Below, one piece after another: positions 9,280 to 17,574 of a stretch of DNA of 44,447 nucleotides. The stretch lies in NCBI GenBank assembly GCA_947452755.1, contig CANGDT010000012.1, positions 1 through 44,447 of the forward strand. Reading direction: 5' to 3'. Source of the DNA: Actinomycetota bacterium. GTDB taxonomy: Bacteria; Actinomycetota; Actinomycetes; S36-B12; UBA5976. How positions within the stretch are numbered: position 1 is the first letter of the stretch; each line of letters opens with the position of its first letter. A program made the position numbers and the translations under genes. The notes under the pieces are model-generated. The model saw only the letters and a list, made by a program, of their open reading frames with translations, did no database searches and was not told where the DNA came from.

Positions 9280-9299
9280 CCGTGAAACCGCTTTCACGG
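9280..9299. promoter_or_regulatory. LacI-family operator before the sugar-uptake operon
   Basis: CCGTGAAACCGCTTTCACGG has perfect 8-base inverted arms around a CCGC centre; the core TGAAACCGCTTTCA is the classic LacI/CcpA-type operator shape. It lies about 8 bases downstream of a possible -10 element for the leftward operon, where a bound repressor would block transcription, and 168 bases upstream of the divergent GH16 gene. A LacI regulator is encoded 2 kb away, and a matching site occurs at 12409. Confidence 0.8.
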
Positions 9300-9306
9300 T
9301 AGAATG

Positions 9307-9335
9307 ATTAAACGCCTAGAATGTCGTTTCTGCAA
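9307..9335 (-). promoter_or_regulatory. Possible promoter of the sugar-uptake operon
   Basis: On the minus strand TTGCAG (9330-9335) and TTTAAT (9307-9312) are separated by exactly 17 bases, a plausible -35/-10 pair with a weak -35. Its position just upstream of the LacI-type operator is what supports it; the boxes alone would not be convincing. Confidence 0.4.
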
Positions 9336-9467
9336 CACAAAGTAACAATTTCTGGGGATCGTTATTAAAACGAAACATTCGAGTGTGCGCTCGGGCCGAA
9401 GTACTGAAAAATGCACTATTTTGCTGTTAAGTGAGAAGTGCTTGATCCATCGAAGGGGCGCACCGCA

Positions 9468-10652
9468 ATGAAAATTTTCCGGATTCTGCTGGCATTCATG
9501 CTGGGGATGACCATGATGAGCGCATTCACAAGCGCCGCTAATGGTGTTACAGCCGCAAAAAAGGTCGGCGTTGTTTACTTCACAAGCGACTCATCGGTGG
9601 TCGGCCCCAAATCGCGAGCCACTCTGACCAAGCTGGCTCCTTCGCTAGGCAAAGGTTCAACTGTCACGTTGACAGGTTTTGCTACGAACTCGGGCACGAG
9701 TGCTGCTGGAAAATCAGTTGCTCGCAATCGCGCGAATGCCGTTCGGAAATATTTGATTAGCAAAGGCGTGAAGTCAACTTTTGCCATAGCCATAGGTGTA
9801 CCTTCCCGCGGATCTTTGGCTGCCAACGCGCGACGTGTTGAAATTTCTGTCGGAAACTCCACTCCAATTTCAAACGGTAAGTACTTATGGTCTGCAGACT
9901 TCGGTGGTCCTGCAGGACAAGCACCTGACTCATTTGGGGACTGGGGTTACGACCTTGGTAACAACAACGGCTGGGGCAACAACGAAAACGAGTACTACAC
10001 CGAAGGCAATGCTTTCACTGATGGACTCGGCAGCATGAAGATTACGGCTGAAAGAATTCCTGTCGAAGACACACTTGTTACTGATAGTTGCGTGAGTTGC
10101 CAGTTCTATAGCGCACGCATTTTGACTAAAGACAAAGTCAGTTTTAAGTACGGTCATCTTGAGGCACGTATTTGGATGCCAACTGGTGATGGAACGTGGC
10201 CTGCATTTTGGTTGCTTGGCGACAACATCGATTCGGTCAACTGGCCGACATCCGGCGAGATTGACGTCGTCGAACAAAGTTCCGACAAAGCCGTTGCGAT
10301 TGGCACAGTGCATGGTCCCGGATATTCAGGTGCCAACGGTTTGAATCAACGCTATTCAACAGATGACTTAGTCAACCTGAATGAAGGCTGGCACACTTAC
10401 GCAATCGACTGGAAACCTGGGTCAATTACTTGGCTCGTTGATGGACACGCGTACTACACCCAAACGAAGAGTGTCGTCCAGAGCATGGGTCATCAGTGGG
10501 TTTTCGATCATGACTTCTTCATCATCGTGAACATGGCGCTTGGTGGTTGGTTTGTTGGTGGAATTGATCCAGGCCTGAACACCGCCACGATGAAAATCGA
10601 CTACATTCATTACTCGAAGTACCAGGGCTACGGCCAAGTGACACGTCACTAG
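9468..10652 (+). CDS. Secreted GH16 endo-beta-glucanase with N-terminal OmpA-like domain
   Basis: A 394-residue secreted enzyme. Residues 1-29 form a signal peptide; about 33-128 are an OmpA/MotB-like peptidoglycan-associating domain (TLTGFATNSG, then a RNRANAVRKYLISKGV helix and the closing ANARRVEI); about 137-392 are a GH16 domain with the catalytic GEIDVVE motif (nucleophile Glu264, Asp266, acid/base Glu269) and TWPAFWLL. GH16 enzymes of this type cleave beta-1,3 or mixed-linkage glucans such as laminarin. The ATG at 9468 is preferred to the frame's earlier start at 9438 because GAAGGGG (9452-9458) is well spaced and the signal peptide begins there. A lipoprotein gene follows 13 bases downstream. 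The OmpA-GH16 fusion suggests wall retention. Confidence 0.9.
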   Translation: MKIFRILLAFMLGMTMMSAFTSAANGVTAAKKVGVVYFTSDSSVVGPKSRATLTKLAPSLGKGSTVTLTGFATNSGTSAAGKSVARNRANAVRKYLISKGVKSTFAIAIGVPSRGSLAANARRVEISVGNSTPISNGKYLWSADFGGPAGQAPDSFGDWGYDLGNNNGWGNNENEYYTEGNAFTDGLGSMKITAERIPVEDTLVTDSCVSCQFYSARILTKDKVSFKYGHLEARIWMPTGDGTWPAFWLLGDNIDSVNWPTSGEIDVVEQSSDKAVAIGTVHGPGYSGANGLNQRYSTDDLVNLNEGWHTYAIDWKPGSITWLVDGHAYYTQTKSVVQSMGHQWVFDHDFFIIVNMALGGWFVGGIDPGLNTATMKIDYIHYSKYQGYGQVTRH

Positions 10653-10665
10653 AGATAGGAAAACC

Positions 10666-11076
10666 ATGAAGACAAAAATTGTTCTGTGCACGATCCTGTC
10701 GGCCTTTGCATTGAGTGCGTGCGGCGGCTCTAGTTCGTCTGACAATGCATCTACTGATTCACCGGACACCTCAATGAGTCAGCCGGCCGGTATGGATGCT
10801 GTAACTGCCGCAATGAATCTCACTACCGCTTCGTCAGATGCGGGTAGCGAAGCTACCGACGGAAAAGTGAAGCCGGAAACATGTGCTGCGCTAGTGAAAG
10901 CTGCTGACGATTTAACTGCTGCACTTTCCGGAAAGACCGAAAGCTATGCGACGTCACTTTTGGCTACTGCTGATAAGTACAAGGCGCTGGGCACAACATG
11001 CCAAGCTAACCAACTGAATGCTGGCTTGATGGATTTGGATAGCACTCTTATCACTGCGATTGCAGCAATTCCGTAA
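10666..11076 (+). CDS. Small Ser/Ala/Thr-rich lipoprotein
   Basis: A 136-residue protein with a lipoprotein signal peptide MKTKIVLCTILSAFALSAC; the lipobox L-S-A-C places the lipidated Cys at residue 19, followed by a GGSSSSDNASTDS linker. The mature part is helical and contains two cysteines (in the KPETCAALVKAADDL and GTTCQANQL segments) that may form a disulfide. No known family is recognised. It is 13 bases after the GH16 gene with an AGGA ribosome site, so it is probably co-transcribed and may act at the cell surface with that enzyme, but this is inference. Confidence 0.75.
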   Translation: MKTKIVLCTILSAFALSACGGSSSSDNASTDSPDTSMSQPAGMDAVTAAMNLTTASSDAGSEATDGKVKPETCAALVKAADDLTAALSGKTESYATSLLATADKYKALGTTCQANQLNAGLMDLDSTLITAIAAIP

Positions 11077-11094
11077 GAAGTTCAACAGTGATAG

Positions 11095-11124
11095 CGGCCT
11101 AGGAACTTTCGAGTTCTTAGGCCG
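11095..11124. terminator. Bidirectional hairpin between lipoprotein and lacI genes
   Basis: Arms 11095-11107 and 11112-11124 pair over 13 positions (one G-T pair) around a TTCG tetraloop, a very stable hairpin. It lies between the convergent lipoprotein and LacI genes and includes the LacI stop codon (11117-11119). No T-run follows on either strand, so its termination strength is uncertain. Confidence 0.6.
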
Positions 11125-12130
11125 TATCTCGTTGTATGAGTTCCGTTTGCAACATTCGTGATGCTGGACGTCGACCTTCAACCATTTCGGCAATCATTGA
11201 TGCGGCCGCGCTTCCAAGTCCTTCGATGTCTTGGCGAACTGTTGTTAATTTTTGGCGCCCAAGTTGTGCAGCAAACATGTCATCAAAACCGACAACGGCA
11301 ACTTGCTCAGGGACTTTAATGTCGCGTTCATTCAGGACAGACATCGCACCAAGAGCCATCAGATCGTTCGCCACGAATACTGCATCAAATGGGACACCAG
11401 AATCGAGCAACTCTTCCATTGCTTCGATTCCACTTTCGTGGGAAAAATTTCCATTGACAACCAAGTTTTTGTCAACAGCTTGACCAAGTGCTGCAATTGC
11501 GGCTTCGTAGCCTTCGTAACGCAAACGTCCGGCGCTGATAGCAAGGTCCCCGGTAATTGTCGCAACATTTTTTGCGCCGCGAGTAATTAAATATTCTGTG
11601 GCCATTCGTGCACCAGTTGCGTTATCAACGTCAACGTAAGGAATGCTTTTAGAACTCTTCGGTGTTCCTACAACAACGCACGGCAAGCCTTGCTTGAACA
11701 GTTCGGCTACGAAGCCGTCGTCATGGAGTTGGAAGAAAATTGCACCATCAACTTGTTGCGAATTCAAAGAAGCCGCCAACATGTTGTCCGCCTTGTTCAA
11801 AGGCGTTGCCATCAAGAGCGCTTGCAAGTTCGATTTCTGAAGTGTGCGACTGATTGCAGTGGTGACTATTCCCCAAAAAGGATCTGTAAAAACTTCAAGG
11901 TTTGAGTCAATGATTGTCGCAATAAGACCCGTTTTCCCGGTTGCTAATGAGCGGGCCGCTCGACTAGGTGAGTAGCCAAGTTCGCGCACGGCACGGTTCA
12001 CGCTTTCAACGCGGTGCTCTGCAACGCGCTCGTCACCATTAAGCACCCGCGACACCGTGGCAGGACTTACCCCAGCGACTTCGGCAATTTCTGCCAACGT
12101 CACGTTTTGATTCATTGGGGGTTGTGTCAT
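11117..12130 (-). CDS. LacI-family transcriptional regulator of the glucan locus
   Basis: A 337-residue regulator. The N-terminal helix-turn-helix is VTLAEIAEVAGVSPATVSRVLNG (about residues 9-31), with the hinge helix segment SPSRAARSLATGKTG, followed by a periplasmic-binding-protein-like sugar-sensing core (SGVPFDAVFVANDLMALGA, VAVVGFDDMFAAQ). It should bind TGAAANCGNTTTCA-like palindromes and release them on sugar binding. Two such sites are visible at 9280 and 12409. The ATG at 12130 is chosen over a Met five codons later because GGAG lies about 13 bases upstream of it and the later ATG has none. It converges on the GH16-lipoprotein pair, so its likely job is controlling that locus. Confidence 0.92.
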   Translation of the reverse strand: MTQPPMNQNVTLAEIAEVAGVSPATVSRVLNGDERVAEHRVESVNRAVRELGYSPSRAARSLATGKTGLIATIIDSNLEVFTDPFWGIVTTAISRTLQKSNLQALLMATPLNKADNMLAASLNSQQVDGAIFFQLHDDGFVAELFKQGLPCVVVGTPKSSKSIPYVDVDNATGARMATEYLITRGAKNVATITGDLAISAGRLRYEGYEAAIAALGQAVDKNLVVNGNFSHESGIEAMEELLDSGVPFDAVFVANDLMALGAMSVLNERDIKVPEQVAVVGFDDMFAAQLGRQKLTTVRQDIEGLGSAAASMIAEMVEGRRPASRMLQTELIQRDTA

Positions 12131-12408
12131 GTGGTGATCGAGCTCCGTTCACGAAGATTGCTTGTGAACTTGATACTAGTGAAGTAACCATGTGCGATTA
12201 ATACCCGTTGGCTAAGAGAATGAAACCTGGCGTCCCAGTTCCGCAACGGCAATAACGTTGCCGTGTCAAAACGATGGGTTACCCCTAAGTTCTCTCTGCT
12301 GGTGAACGGTCGCCATGCCCGCGAAATGCCAGATTCCTTGAATTCCCAATAAATAAAGGGATTTTCAAACTCAAATGTAACGATTTGGTATCGGGATACA
12401 TTTATTAC
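12131..12408. other. Intergenic region upstream of lacI and the 12573 gene
   Basis: Together with the bases to 12572, this 442-base gap separates the divergent lacI and secreted-protein genes. I see no convincing open reading frame. The only clear element is the LacI-type operator listed separately at 12409. Further on, 12454-12469 has ACGTG/CACGT arms around TGTGCG, a short palindrome of unknown meaning. I could not define a convincing -35/-10 pair for either gene. Confidence 0.5.
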
Positions 12409-12422
12409 TGATAGCGCTTTCA
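12409..12422. promoter_or_regulatory. Second LacI-family operator, before the 12573 secreted-protein gene
   Basis: TGATAGCGCTTTCA is a near-perfect palindrome and matches the core of the site at 9280 (TGAAACCGCTTTCA) at 12 of 14 positions. It is 151 bases upstream of the rightward secreted-protein gene and about 280 bases upstream of lacI. This suggests that the secreted protein, and possibly lacI itself, belongs to the same sugar-responsive regulon. Confidence 0.65.
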
Positions 12423-12572
12423 CAAATGTTTGCTTGGGGTTAATCTCATGGAAACGTGTGTGCGCACGTGAACTGGTGACTTTAGTTGCCGTCGTGTGCA
12501 TGCACATTTTTTATGCGCCCACACGGCCACGCTGCGAGTCACCTTTCATAGGTCCCTTATGGAAGGAAAGAA

Positions 12573-14489
12573 ATGTCAGATACAACTAAGTGGGGGCGCA
12601 AGCTCATCACAGTTGCCAGTTCCGTGGCACTCGCCGTGGGTCCACTGGTCTTCACAAACAGCGCTGCGCACGCAGCCGCAAAGCCAGTTGCACCAGCAGT
12701 AAAGACTGCTCCTGCGATCAGCGGCACTGCCCAGGTCGGAAGTCGACTTACCAAGTCTGCTGGTGTATTCACCGGTACACCTGCGCCGGCTAAGACTCAG
12801 CAGTGGTACGCATGTACTGCGACTGCTGCTAAGGCAACAACCTCGATTCCAAAGACTGGTTGCACCAAAATTGCTGGCGCAACATCAACGACTTACACCC
12901 TGAAGACTGCACAGTTGAACAAGTACATTCGTGTTGCTACAACTGCAAAGAACTCAAAGGGTTCAGTTATTTCCTTCAGCAAGTCCACTGCAAAGATCAC
13001 CGCAGCACCAGTTGCCAAGGTCATCACTGCAGTTTCAATTCGCCTTGCCGATTGGAACGACACCAACTCTTTCTACATTCACGATGGTGAAGGTCAGTCT
13101 TGGTTCCCAGCGAACACTGGTTGGCGTTCAAAGGCATTCGATGCCGGCTCATCAACTCCGGTAGCCATCAAGTATCACGTAACTGACCAGGATGGCGTTG
13201 CTGTTCCTGCAGGTTTCAGCGTGACACTTGGCATGAACTACCAATACTCGAACTCCAACGCTTCAATCAGCGGCCAGTCAACTGGTGTCCAGTTCAACTT
13301 AGTCGGCACCACAGATGCTTCAGGAAACGTTACTTTCAACGTTGTAAATACTGATGCCGCATGTGATGGCGAAGCTGCATGGACATCAGCGTCAGCAGGA
13401 TCGGTTGGTCACAAGGTCTACTCACAAGGAAAGCCAAGTGCAACCAACAACACAATCACGTTGCTTGGTAGCGACTGGGCAGAACCACACTTCGTAGTTC
13501 CAGCGTCAGCAACATGTGTTGCTAACTACTACAACGTAATTTCAACCGGCGTAGATGCCACAAACTCAAACGATCGCACAGGTGAAGGTTGGTTCCTTGG
13601 CGCAGATTGGGCTGATGGCGGCTTTGGTCATGCATTCCTAAGCCACGCTGAACCAGCTGGTTCAACGAAGACCTTCTCATGGACGGTCAAGAATTCAGAC
13701 GACAGTCTTGCCGCTGGCGTAGGTATCTGCCTTGAAACCCGTGCAGCATCTGCTGTAAATGTCGATGGAACTGCACGTGTTGCAGGTCCCATTACTTGCA
13801 CGGATTCTGATCCCACATACAAGGTCACTGACTCAAACGGATTAGTTTCATGGGATGTCACAAGCACAATTGATGCTGGTGCTGGTGAACCGGCATGGTC
13901 AAGCCCAACGTCAACAGACAGTGCTGGCGGTGTCTTCACGCAACTACATCCAGTTGTTGCGGGCGAAACGCCAGGTCACACCGATTGGATCGAAGTTCAC
14001 TGGACAACTGCTCATGCAGGTCCGGCTTACTACGTCGCGGTATCGAACAATCTGGACGGCGCCACAAACCGTGGTGCAGCTGAGGGCTACTGGATGTTCG
14101 GTCAGTCATGGGGTGACAACAGTCACCTTCACGGTTGGTTCTGGAACATCTACGCAGCTGGCTCAACACAGACAATTAGTTGGACTGTCACTGATCCAGA
14201 TGGTGCAGCAGTATCAGGTGTTGGTTTCTGCCTCGAAGAACGCCCAGAGAGTCATCTAGTGGCCAAAATCGATGGGAACACACCAGTTAAATCAAACGCA
14301 ACAGTGTGCACAAGCAGTGAAGCCACCTACAAGACAACGAACAGCAGTGGCGTTGTCTCATGGGATGTTACTGACACTTCAAGCAGTGGTGTTGCAGCTG
14401 AGAGCACCAATACAATCTTCCACGTTGTTCAAGTTGATAACTTGCAGCGTTCAGATTGGTTTGAAGTTCGCTGGGGTTCTGCCTCGTAA
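12573..14489 (+). CDS. Secreted repeat protein with Ig-like modules, putative glucan-regulon member
   Basis: A 638-residue protein with a signal peptide (cleavage near AHA-AA, residue 35). Residues about 48-150 are the actinobacterial Ig-like module (APAISGTAQVGSRLTKSAG, then TLKTAQLNKYIRVATTAKN) that also ends the 836-residue protein at 1965. The rest is built from about three related units; the last two, each about 150 residues, share an 'AGST-T-SWTV' strand, a VGxCLE-R stretch, a paired Cys and a closing VSWDVT segment before a DW-EV-W end. The ribosome site GAAGGAAAG precedes the ATG. A LacI-type operator lies upstream and a strong terminator follows. No catalytic motif is visible; a glycan-binding or surface role is inference. 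Confidence 0.8.
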   Translation: MSDTTKWGRKLITVASSVALAVGPLVFTNSAAHAAAKPVAPAVKTAPAISGTAQVGSRLTKSAGVFTGTPAPAKTQQWYACTATAAKATTSIPKTGCTKIAGATSTTYTLKTAQLNKYIRVATTAKNSKGSVISFSKSTAKITAAPVAKVITAVSIRLADWNDTNSFYIHDGEGQSWFPANTGWRSKAFDAGSSTPVAIKYHVTDQDGVAVPAGFSVTLGMNYQYSNSNASISGQSTGVQFNLVGTTDASGNVTFNVVNTDAACDGEAAWTSASAGSVGHKVYSQGKPSATNNTITLLGSDWAEPHFVVPASATCVANYYNVISTGVDATNSNDRTGEGWFLGADWADGGFGHAFLSHAEPAGSTKTFSWTVKNSDDSLAAGVGICLETRAASAVNVDGTARVAGPITCTDSDPTYKVTDSNGLVSWDVTSTIDAGAGEPAWSSPTSTDSAGGVFTQLHPVVAGETPGHTDWIEVHWTTAHAGPAYYVAVSNNLDGATNRGAAEGYWMFGQSWGDNSHLHGWFWNIYAAGSTQTISWTVTDPDGAAVSGVGFCLEERPESHLVAKIDGNTPVKSNATVCTSSEATYKTTNSSGVVSWDVTDTSSSGVAAESTNTIFHVVQVDNLQRSDWFEVRWGSAS

Positions 14490-14502
14490 GTAACCGCATA
14501 TG

Positions 14503-14543
14503 AAGTATGGGTCCTCGGCTCGCGCCGGGGGCCCATACTTTTT
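14503..14543 (+). terminator. Rho-independent terminator after the 12573 gene
   Basis: Arms 14503-14519 and 14524-14540 pair over 17 positions (two G-T pairs) around a TCGC loop, followed by T at 14539-14543. It begins 14 bases after the stop codon. The outer stem AAGTATGG is also used by the terminator at 39574. Confidence 0.92.
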
Positions 14544-14598
14544 CCCAACAAAGAGCGCCAAAAATTTCACAACTTAACATCGAACAAAGGACACAACG

Positions 14599-15810
14599 AT
14601 GAAGATCCGTAACCTGGCAAGTATCGTTCTTGGACTATTCCTCATCGTGTCCCCGACTGCGACCAGTCCAAGTTTCGCCACGGCACTCAATGTGTGCAGT
14701 GCTGACTCTTCACAGATTTGTGCACCTATCTCTTCGTTGCACTACACGACCAATGGGATTGCAAGTTCAATCTCTAATGGACAAGCAAGCGTCAACCTTG
14801 CTTCAACAACTTTTCAATTCACATTTGCTGGCACATCTACAGTGTCGGGCAAATACCTAACCGTTCATTTCTTTGACATCAACGGTCCAATGCATGTGCT
14901 GATGACAATCGGCGATTCAGCACAAGGCACCGGGTGCGCAGCCAGCGGTGCAAGTGGCAAGAACTGTGTGCTACAAGCCAACGCTCAAGGCAATGCGTCT
15001 TTCGAAGTTAAAGTATTGAATCCAGAAATTGGCGACTCATTCAGTTACCAAACAATGGGACCAGCAGGATTTGCCTCGGGTGTCGTCAACATTTTGTACA
15101 CCGCCTCTGGCGCTAATGTGAATCCAATTGATACCTGCAACGCTGATCGTTCGAAGGTGTGCCCGGACATTTCACGCGCAACTATTACCGTAGGCGACCG
15201 TAGCGTTGCAAAAACCTTCAACGCTCAAGGTGCTGGTGCCTCAACACTTCCGACCGGCACAACCGTTACTGAGATTGTGTACACCTCGGATTCCAGCTAT
15301 GCCTACAAGTGGGCTTTTATGAAATTCCTCAATGCCTCTTCTGGCGTCACAGTCGCTCTCGATGCGGGTGACCCAACGTCTTCGCGTGCTTGCGACGCCC
15401 AAGATGCGAACCAAGGTGGTTGCCGTATCAAACTGGATGCGCAGGGCAATGCGCGATTCATTGCGACATTTGCTGGTGGCGCTGTTGGAAAGACCGTGCA
15501 GTATGAATTCAGCGGCCCAAACTTTGACTCAAAAGTTGTCACAGTAAGTTTTGCTGCAGCCGCAAAATTCATTCCGGTAGTTGTTCCTGTCGCAATTGTT
15601 AAAGTGACGGGTACCAAGCACTTGATCACTGTGACAGTTACGAATGCCAAGGCCCAAGATGTCATTATCCAAGTTGATAAAGCCTCAGCAATCACTCTGA
15701 AGCCATCCGAGAAGACGGTCGTTTATCATTTCCCAGTTTCCGCAGGGAAGCACACAGTGGTCACGACAATCAAGAAGACAAAAAAGACCAGCAAAGTAAC
15801 TGTCACCTAA
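14599..15810 (+). CDS. Secreted protein with two duplicated four-cysteine modules
   Basis: A 403-residue protein with a signal peptide (MKIRNLASIVLGLFLIVSP, cleavage near SFA-TA, residue 28). Two tandem units of about 150 residues can be aligned by eye: the first begins NVCSADSSQICAPIS, the second DTCNADRSKVCPDIS. Each continues to a 'GD...C...C' pair and an AQGNA(S/R)F strand, so each has four cysteines in the same order, probably two disulfides. The C-terminal 75 residues are basic and Thr/Val-rich (ending KKTKKTSKVTVT), a type of tail common on actinobacterial exported proteins. It follows the terminator of the previous gene and has its own AAAGGA ribosome site. No recognised family and no catalytic motif. 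Confidence 0.75.
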   Translation: MKIRNLASIVLGLFLIVSPTATSPSFATALNVCSADSSQICAPISSLHYTTNGIASSISNGQASVNLASTTFQFTFAGTSTVSGKYLTVHFFDINGPMHVLMTIGDSAQGTGCAASGASGKNCVLQANAQGNASFEVKVLNPEIGDSFSYQTMGPAGFASGVVNILYTASGANVNPIDTCNADRSKVCPDISRATITVGDRSVAKTFNAQGAGASTLPTGTTVTEIVYTSDSSYAYKWAFMKFLNASSGVTVALDAGDPTSSRACDAQDANQGGCRIKLDAQGNARFIATFAGGAVGKTVQYEFSGPNFDSKVVTVSFAAAAKFIPVVVPVAIVKVTGTKHLITVTVTNAKAQDVIIQVDKASAITLKPSEKTVVYHFPVSAGKHTVVTTIKKTKKTSKVTVT

Positions 15811-15836
15811 TCACTGCGTGCCTTAGGCTGGCGCTC

Positions 15837-16589
15837 ATGACTCAACGCAATGTTTTGGTAACTGGTGGTTCACGGGGAATTGGTGCAGCGATTGCTGCTG
15901 AGTTTGCGCAAGCTGGCGACCGAGTAGCGGTTCATTACAGTTCCAACGGTGCCCTGGCTGAAAAAGTCGTGACTGACCTACCAGGTAGCGGACACATCAC
16001 CGCTGGCGCAGATTTACGAGATGCGCAGGCAATCAAAACGATGGTCGACGAAGTTGCCCAAACATTTGGCTCGATTGACGTTCTGATTAACAATGCTGGT
16101 GTTTTCTTTGATCACCCGATTGAATCAACGGACTATGACACGTGGCAACAAGCATGGTCTGACACACTTGGCGTGAACCTTATCGGCGCTGCTAACGCTT
16201 CGTGGTGCGCACTCCAACACATGCCACGTCATGCTAATTCACGCATAGTTAATGTCGGGTCACGCGGTGCGTTTCGCGGTGAACCAAATAGCCCGGCCTA
16301 CGGTGCAAGCAAGGCCGCAATTACCGCATTTGGACAATCAATCGCTAAGTCACTCGCACCACATGGAATTGCGGTTACAACTTTGGCACCAGGATTCGTT
16401 GACACCGAAATGGCCGCCGAACTTCTTGACGGCCCGACAGGTGACGACATTCGAGGACAAAGCCCATTTAATCGTGTTGCCACACCAGAGGAAGTTGCAA
16501 AGGCTGTGTTCACGTTGGCTTCACCAGATTTGGTATGGGCTAGCGGTGCAGTGCTTGACTTCAACGGTGCGTCTTACTTGCGCATGTAG
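15837..16589 (+). CDS. SDR-family oxidoreductase
   Basis: A 250-residue short-chain dehydrogenase with the cofactor motif TGGSRGIG (residues 9-16), NNAG (about 85-88), the active-site Ser in NVGSRGAF, and YGASKAA carrying Tyr and Lys of the catalytic set. The basic SR after the first Gly pair suggests NADP(H). The closing SGAVLDFNGASYLRM segment is the usual SDR C-terminus. It resembles 3-oxoacyl-ACP reductase-like and sugar or steroid SDRs; the substrate cannot be assigned. The stop codon directly abuts the stop of the convergent MpaB-like gene, with no space for a terminator. Confidence 0.88.
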   Translation: MTQRNVLVTGGSRGIGAAIAAEFAQAGDRVAVHYSSNGALAEKVVTDLPGSGHITAGADLRDAQAIKTMVDEVAQTFGSIDVLINNAGVFFDHPIESTDYDTWQQAWSDTLGVNLIGAANASWCALQHMPRHANSRIVNVGSRGAFRGEPNSPAYGASKAAITAFGQSIAKSLAPHGIAVTTLAPGFVDTEMAAELLDGPTGDDIRGQSPFNRVATPEEVAKAVFTLASPDLVWASGAVLDFNGASYLRM

Positions 16590-17498
16590 TTAATTGATCA
16601 CGCCGGCACGTTTTAGTCGTGCAATGGCGGCATCTTCGAGTGGTGAACTGGGGCCAAGGGCCGCTTGCATGGCTCGAAGAAAAGTTCTCGTTGCTGGCTG
16701 AACCACTGATAGTGGTTTTGTTTCAAGGTCCAAAGCAACCTGAAAATGCGGTGGTAAAGAAGCTGCCGCAGCTTGAAAGAGTCCGCCGTAAACCACGAGT
16801 GCGGTTTTGGATAGCGGTGGCTTTTTAATGAATTGGACTACCCGTCGGGTTCGCTCAGTAACGACCAAAGATCCAGAATCCCAGTAGTTGGCAACACATG
16901 CATCGAGCTCAGCCTGGGTCATCGGACAGGAGGCGAGTCCAAGCGGAGCAACGGCTTTCGACCATTGGCCCACATACGCATCCGCACCACCAGGGATTGC
17001 TTCGTTGGCATACAAGAGGTGTGTTGAGAGAAACGAATCAGTGAAAGCAGCATGCACCCACAACAGCAAGTCAGTATCTGCGGCCCGATAAGCGCGGTGC
17101 TCACCTTGACCGGTTGTGTATTCACCTTTGACATGATCATGCATGCGATTAACGCGTTGCGATTCTTGTGCAATCGCCGTCAGTGAACCGAATGTATTAA
17201 TCGTCAACCAACGGGTGGTTCCAGCCAGACGCCCCAATGGATCTGCCTCGTACCGTGAATGCTCCGCAACGCCAGCCAGGCTTCCCGGATGCAAGGCTTG
17301 CATCAATAATGCGCGGATTCCACCAATGAGTGTTGCCAAATTTCCATGAACAACCCACGGTGCATCACCCGGAAGGTACAAGCCGGCTTCGTCGCCTTGG
17401 GCCACTATCGGCAACCATGGAGGAACGCCATCTTCAGTGTTTGTGATGATGCGGCGAAAGCGTGCGCTAATGACTTCCTGCAGCACATTTCCAGCCAT
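16590..17498 (-). CDS. MpaB/DUF2236 family oxygenase-like protein
   Basis: A 302-residue protein of the ER-bound oxygenase MpaB / DUF2236 family, a heme-associated group that also contains the latex-clearing protein Lcp. Family features are the VHGNLATLIGGIRALLMQALHPGSLAGVAEHS block (about residues 50-81; the His of ALHPG is the likely ligand), the R..GRLAGTTRWLT segment, and HDHVKG with WVHAAFTDSFL further on. Actinobacteria carry many such paralogues, mostly of unknown substrate. It is convergent with the SDR gene and 76 bases downstream of the L,D-transpeptidase gene on the same strand. Family assignment is good; function is not. Confidence 0.85.
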   Translation of the reverse strand: MAGNVLQEVISARFRRIITNTEDGVPPWLPIVAQGDEAGLYLPGDAPWVVHGNLATLIGGIRALLMQALHPGSLAGVAEHSRYEADPLGRLAGTTRWLTINTFGSLTAIAQESQRVNRMHDHVKGEYTTGQGEHRAYRAADTDLLLWVHAAFTDSFLSTHLLYANEAIPGGADAYVGQWSKAVAPLGLASCPMTQAELDACVANYWDSGSLVVTERTRRVVQFIKKPPLSKTALVVYGGLFQAAAASLPPHFQVALDLETKPLSVVQPATRTFLRAMQAALGPSSPLEDAAIARLKRAGVIN

Positions 17499-17574
17499 GG
17501 CATTTCGCTTTCCGTAAATTTGTTATCTCAACGATAAAAGAGATTTGCTGCCACCGCAGAACGTGAAGGTGGCT

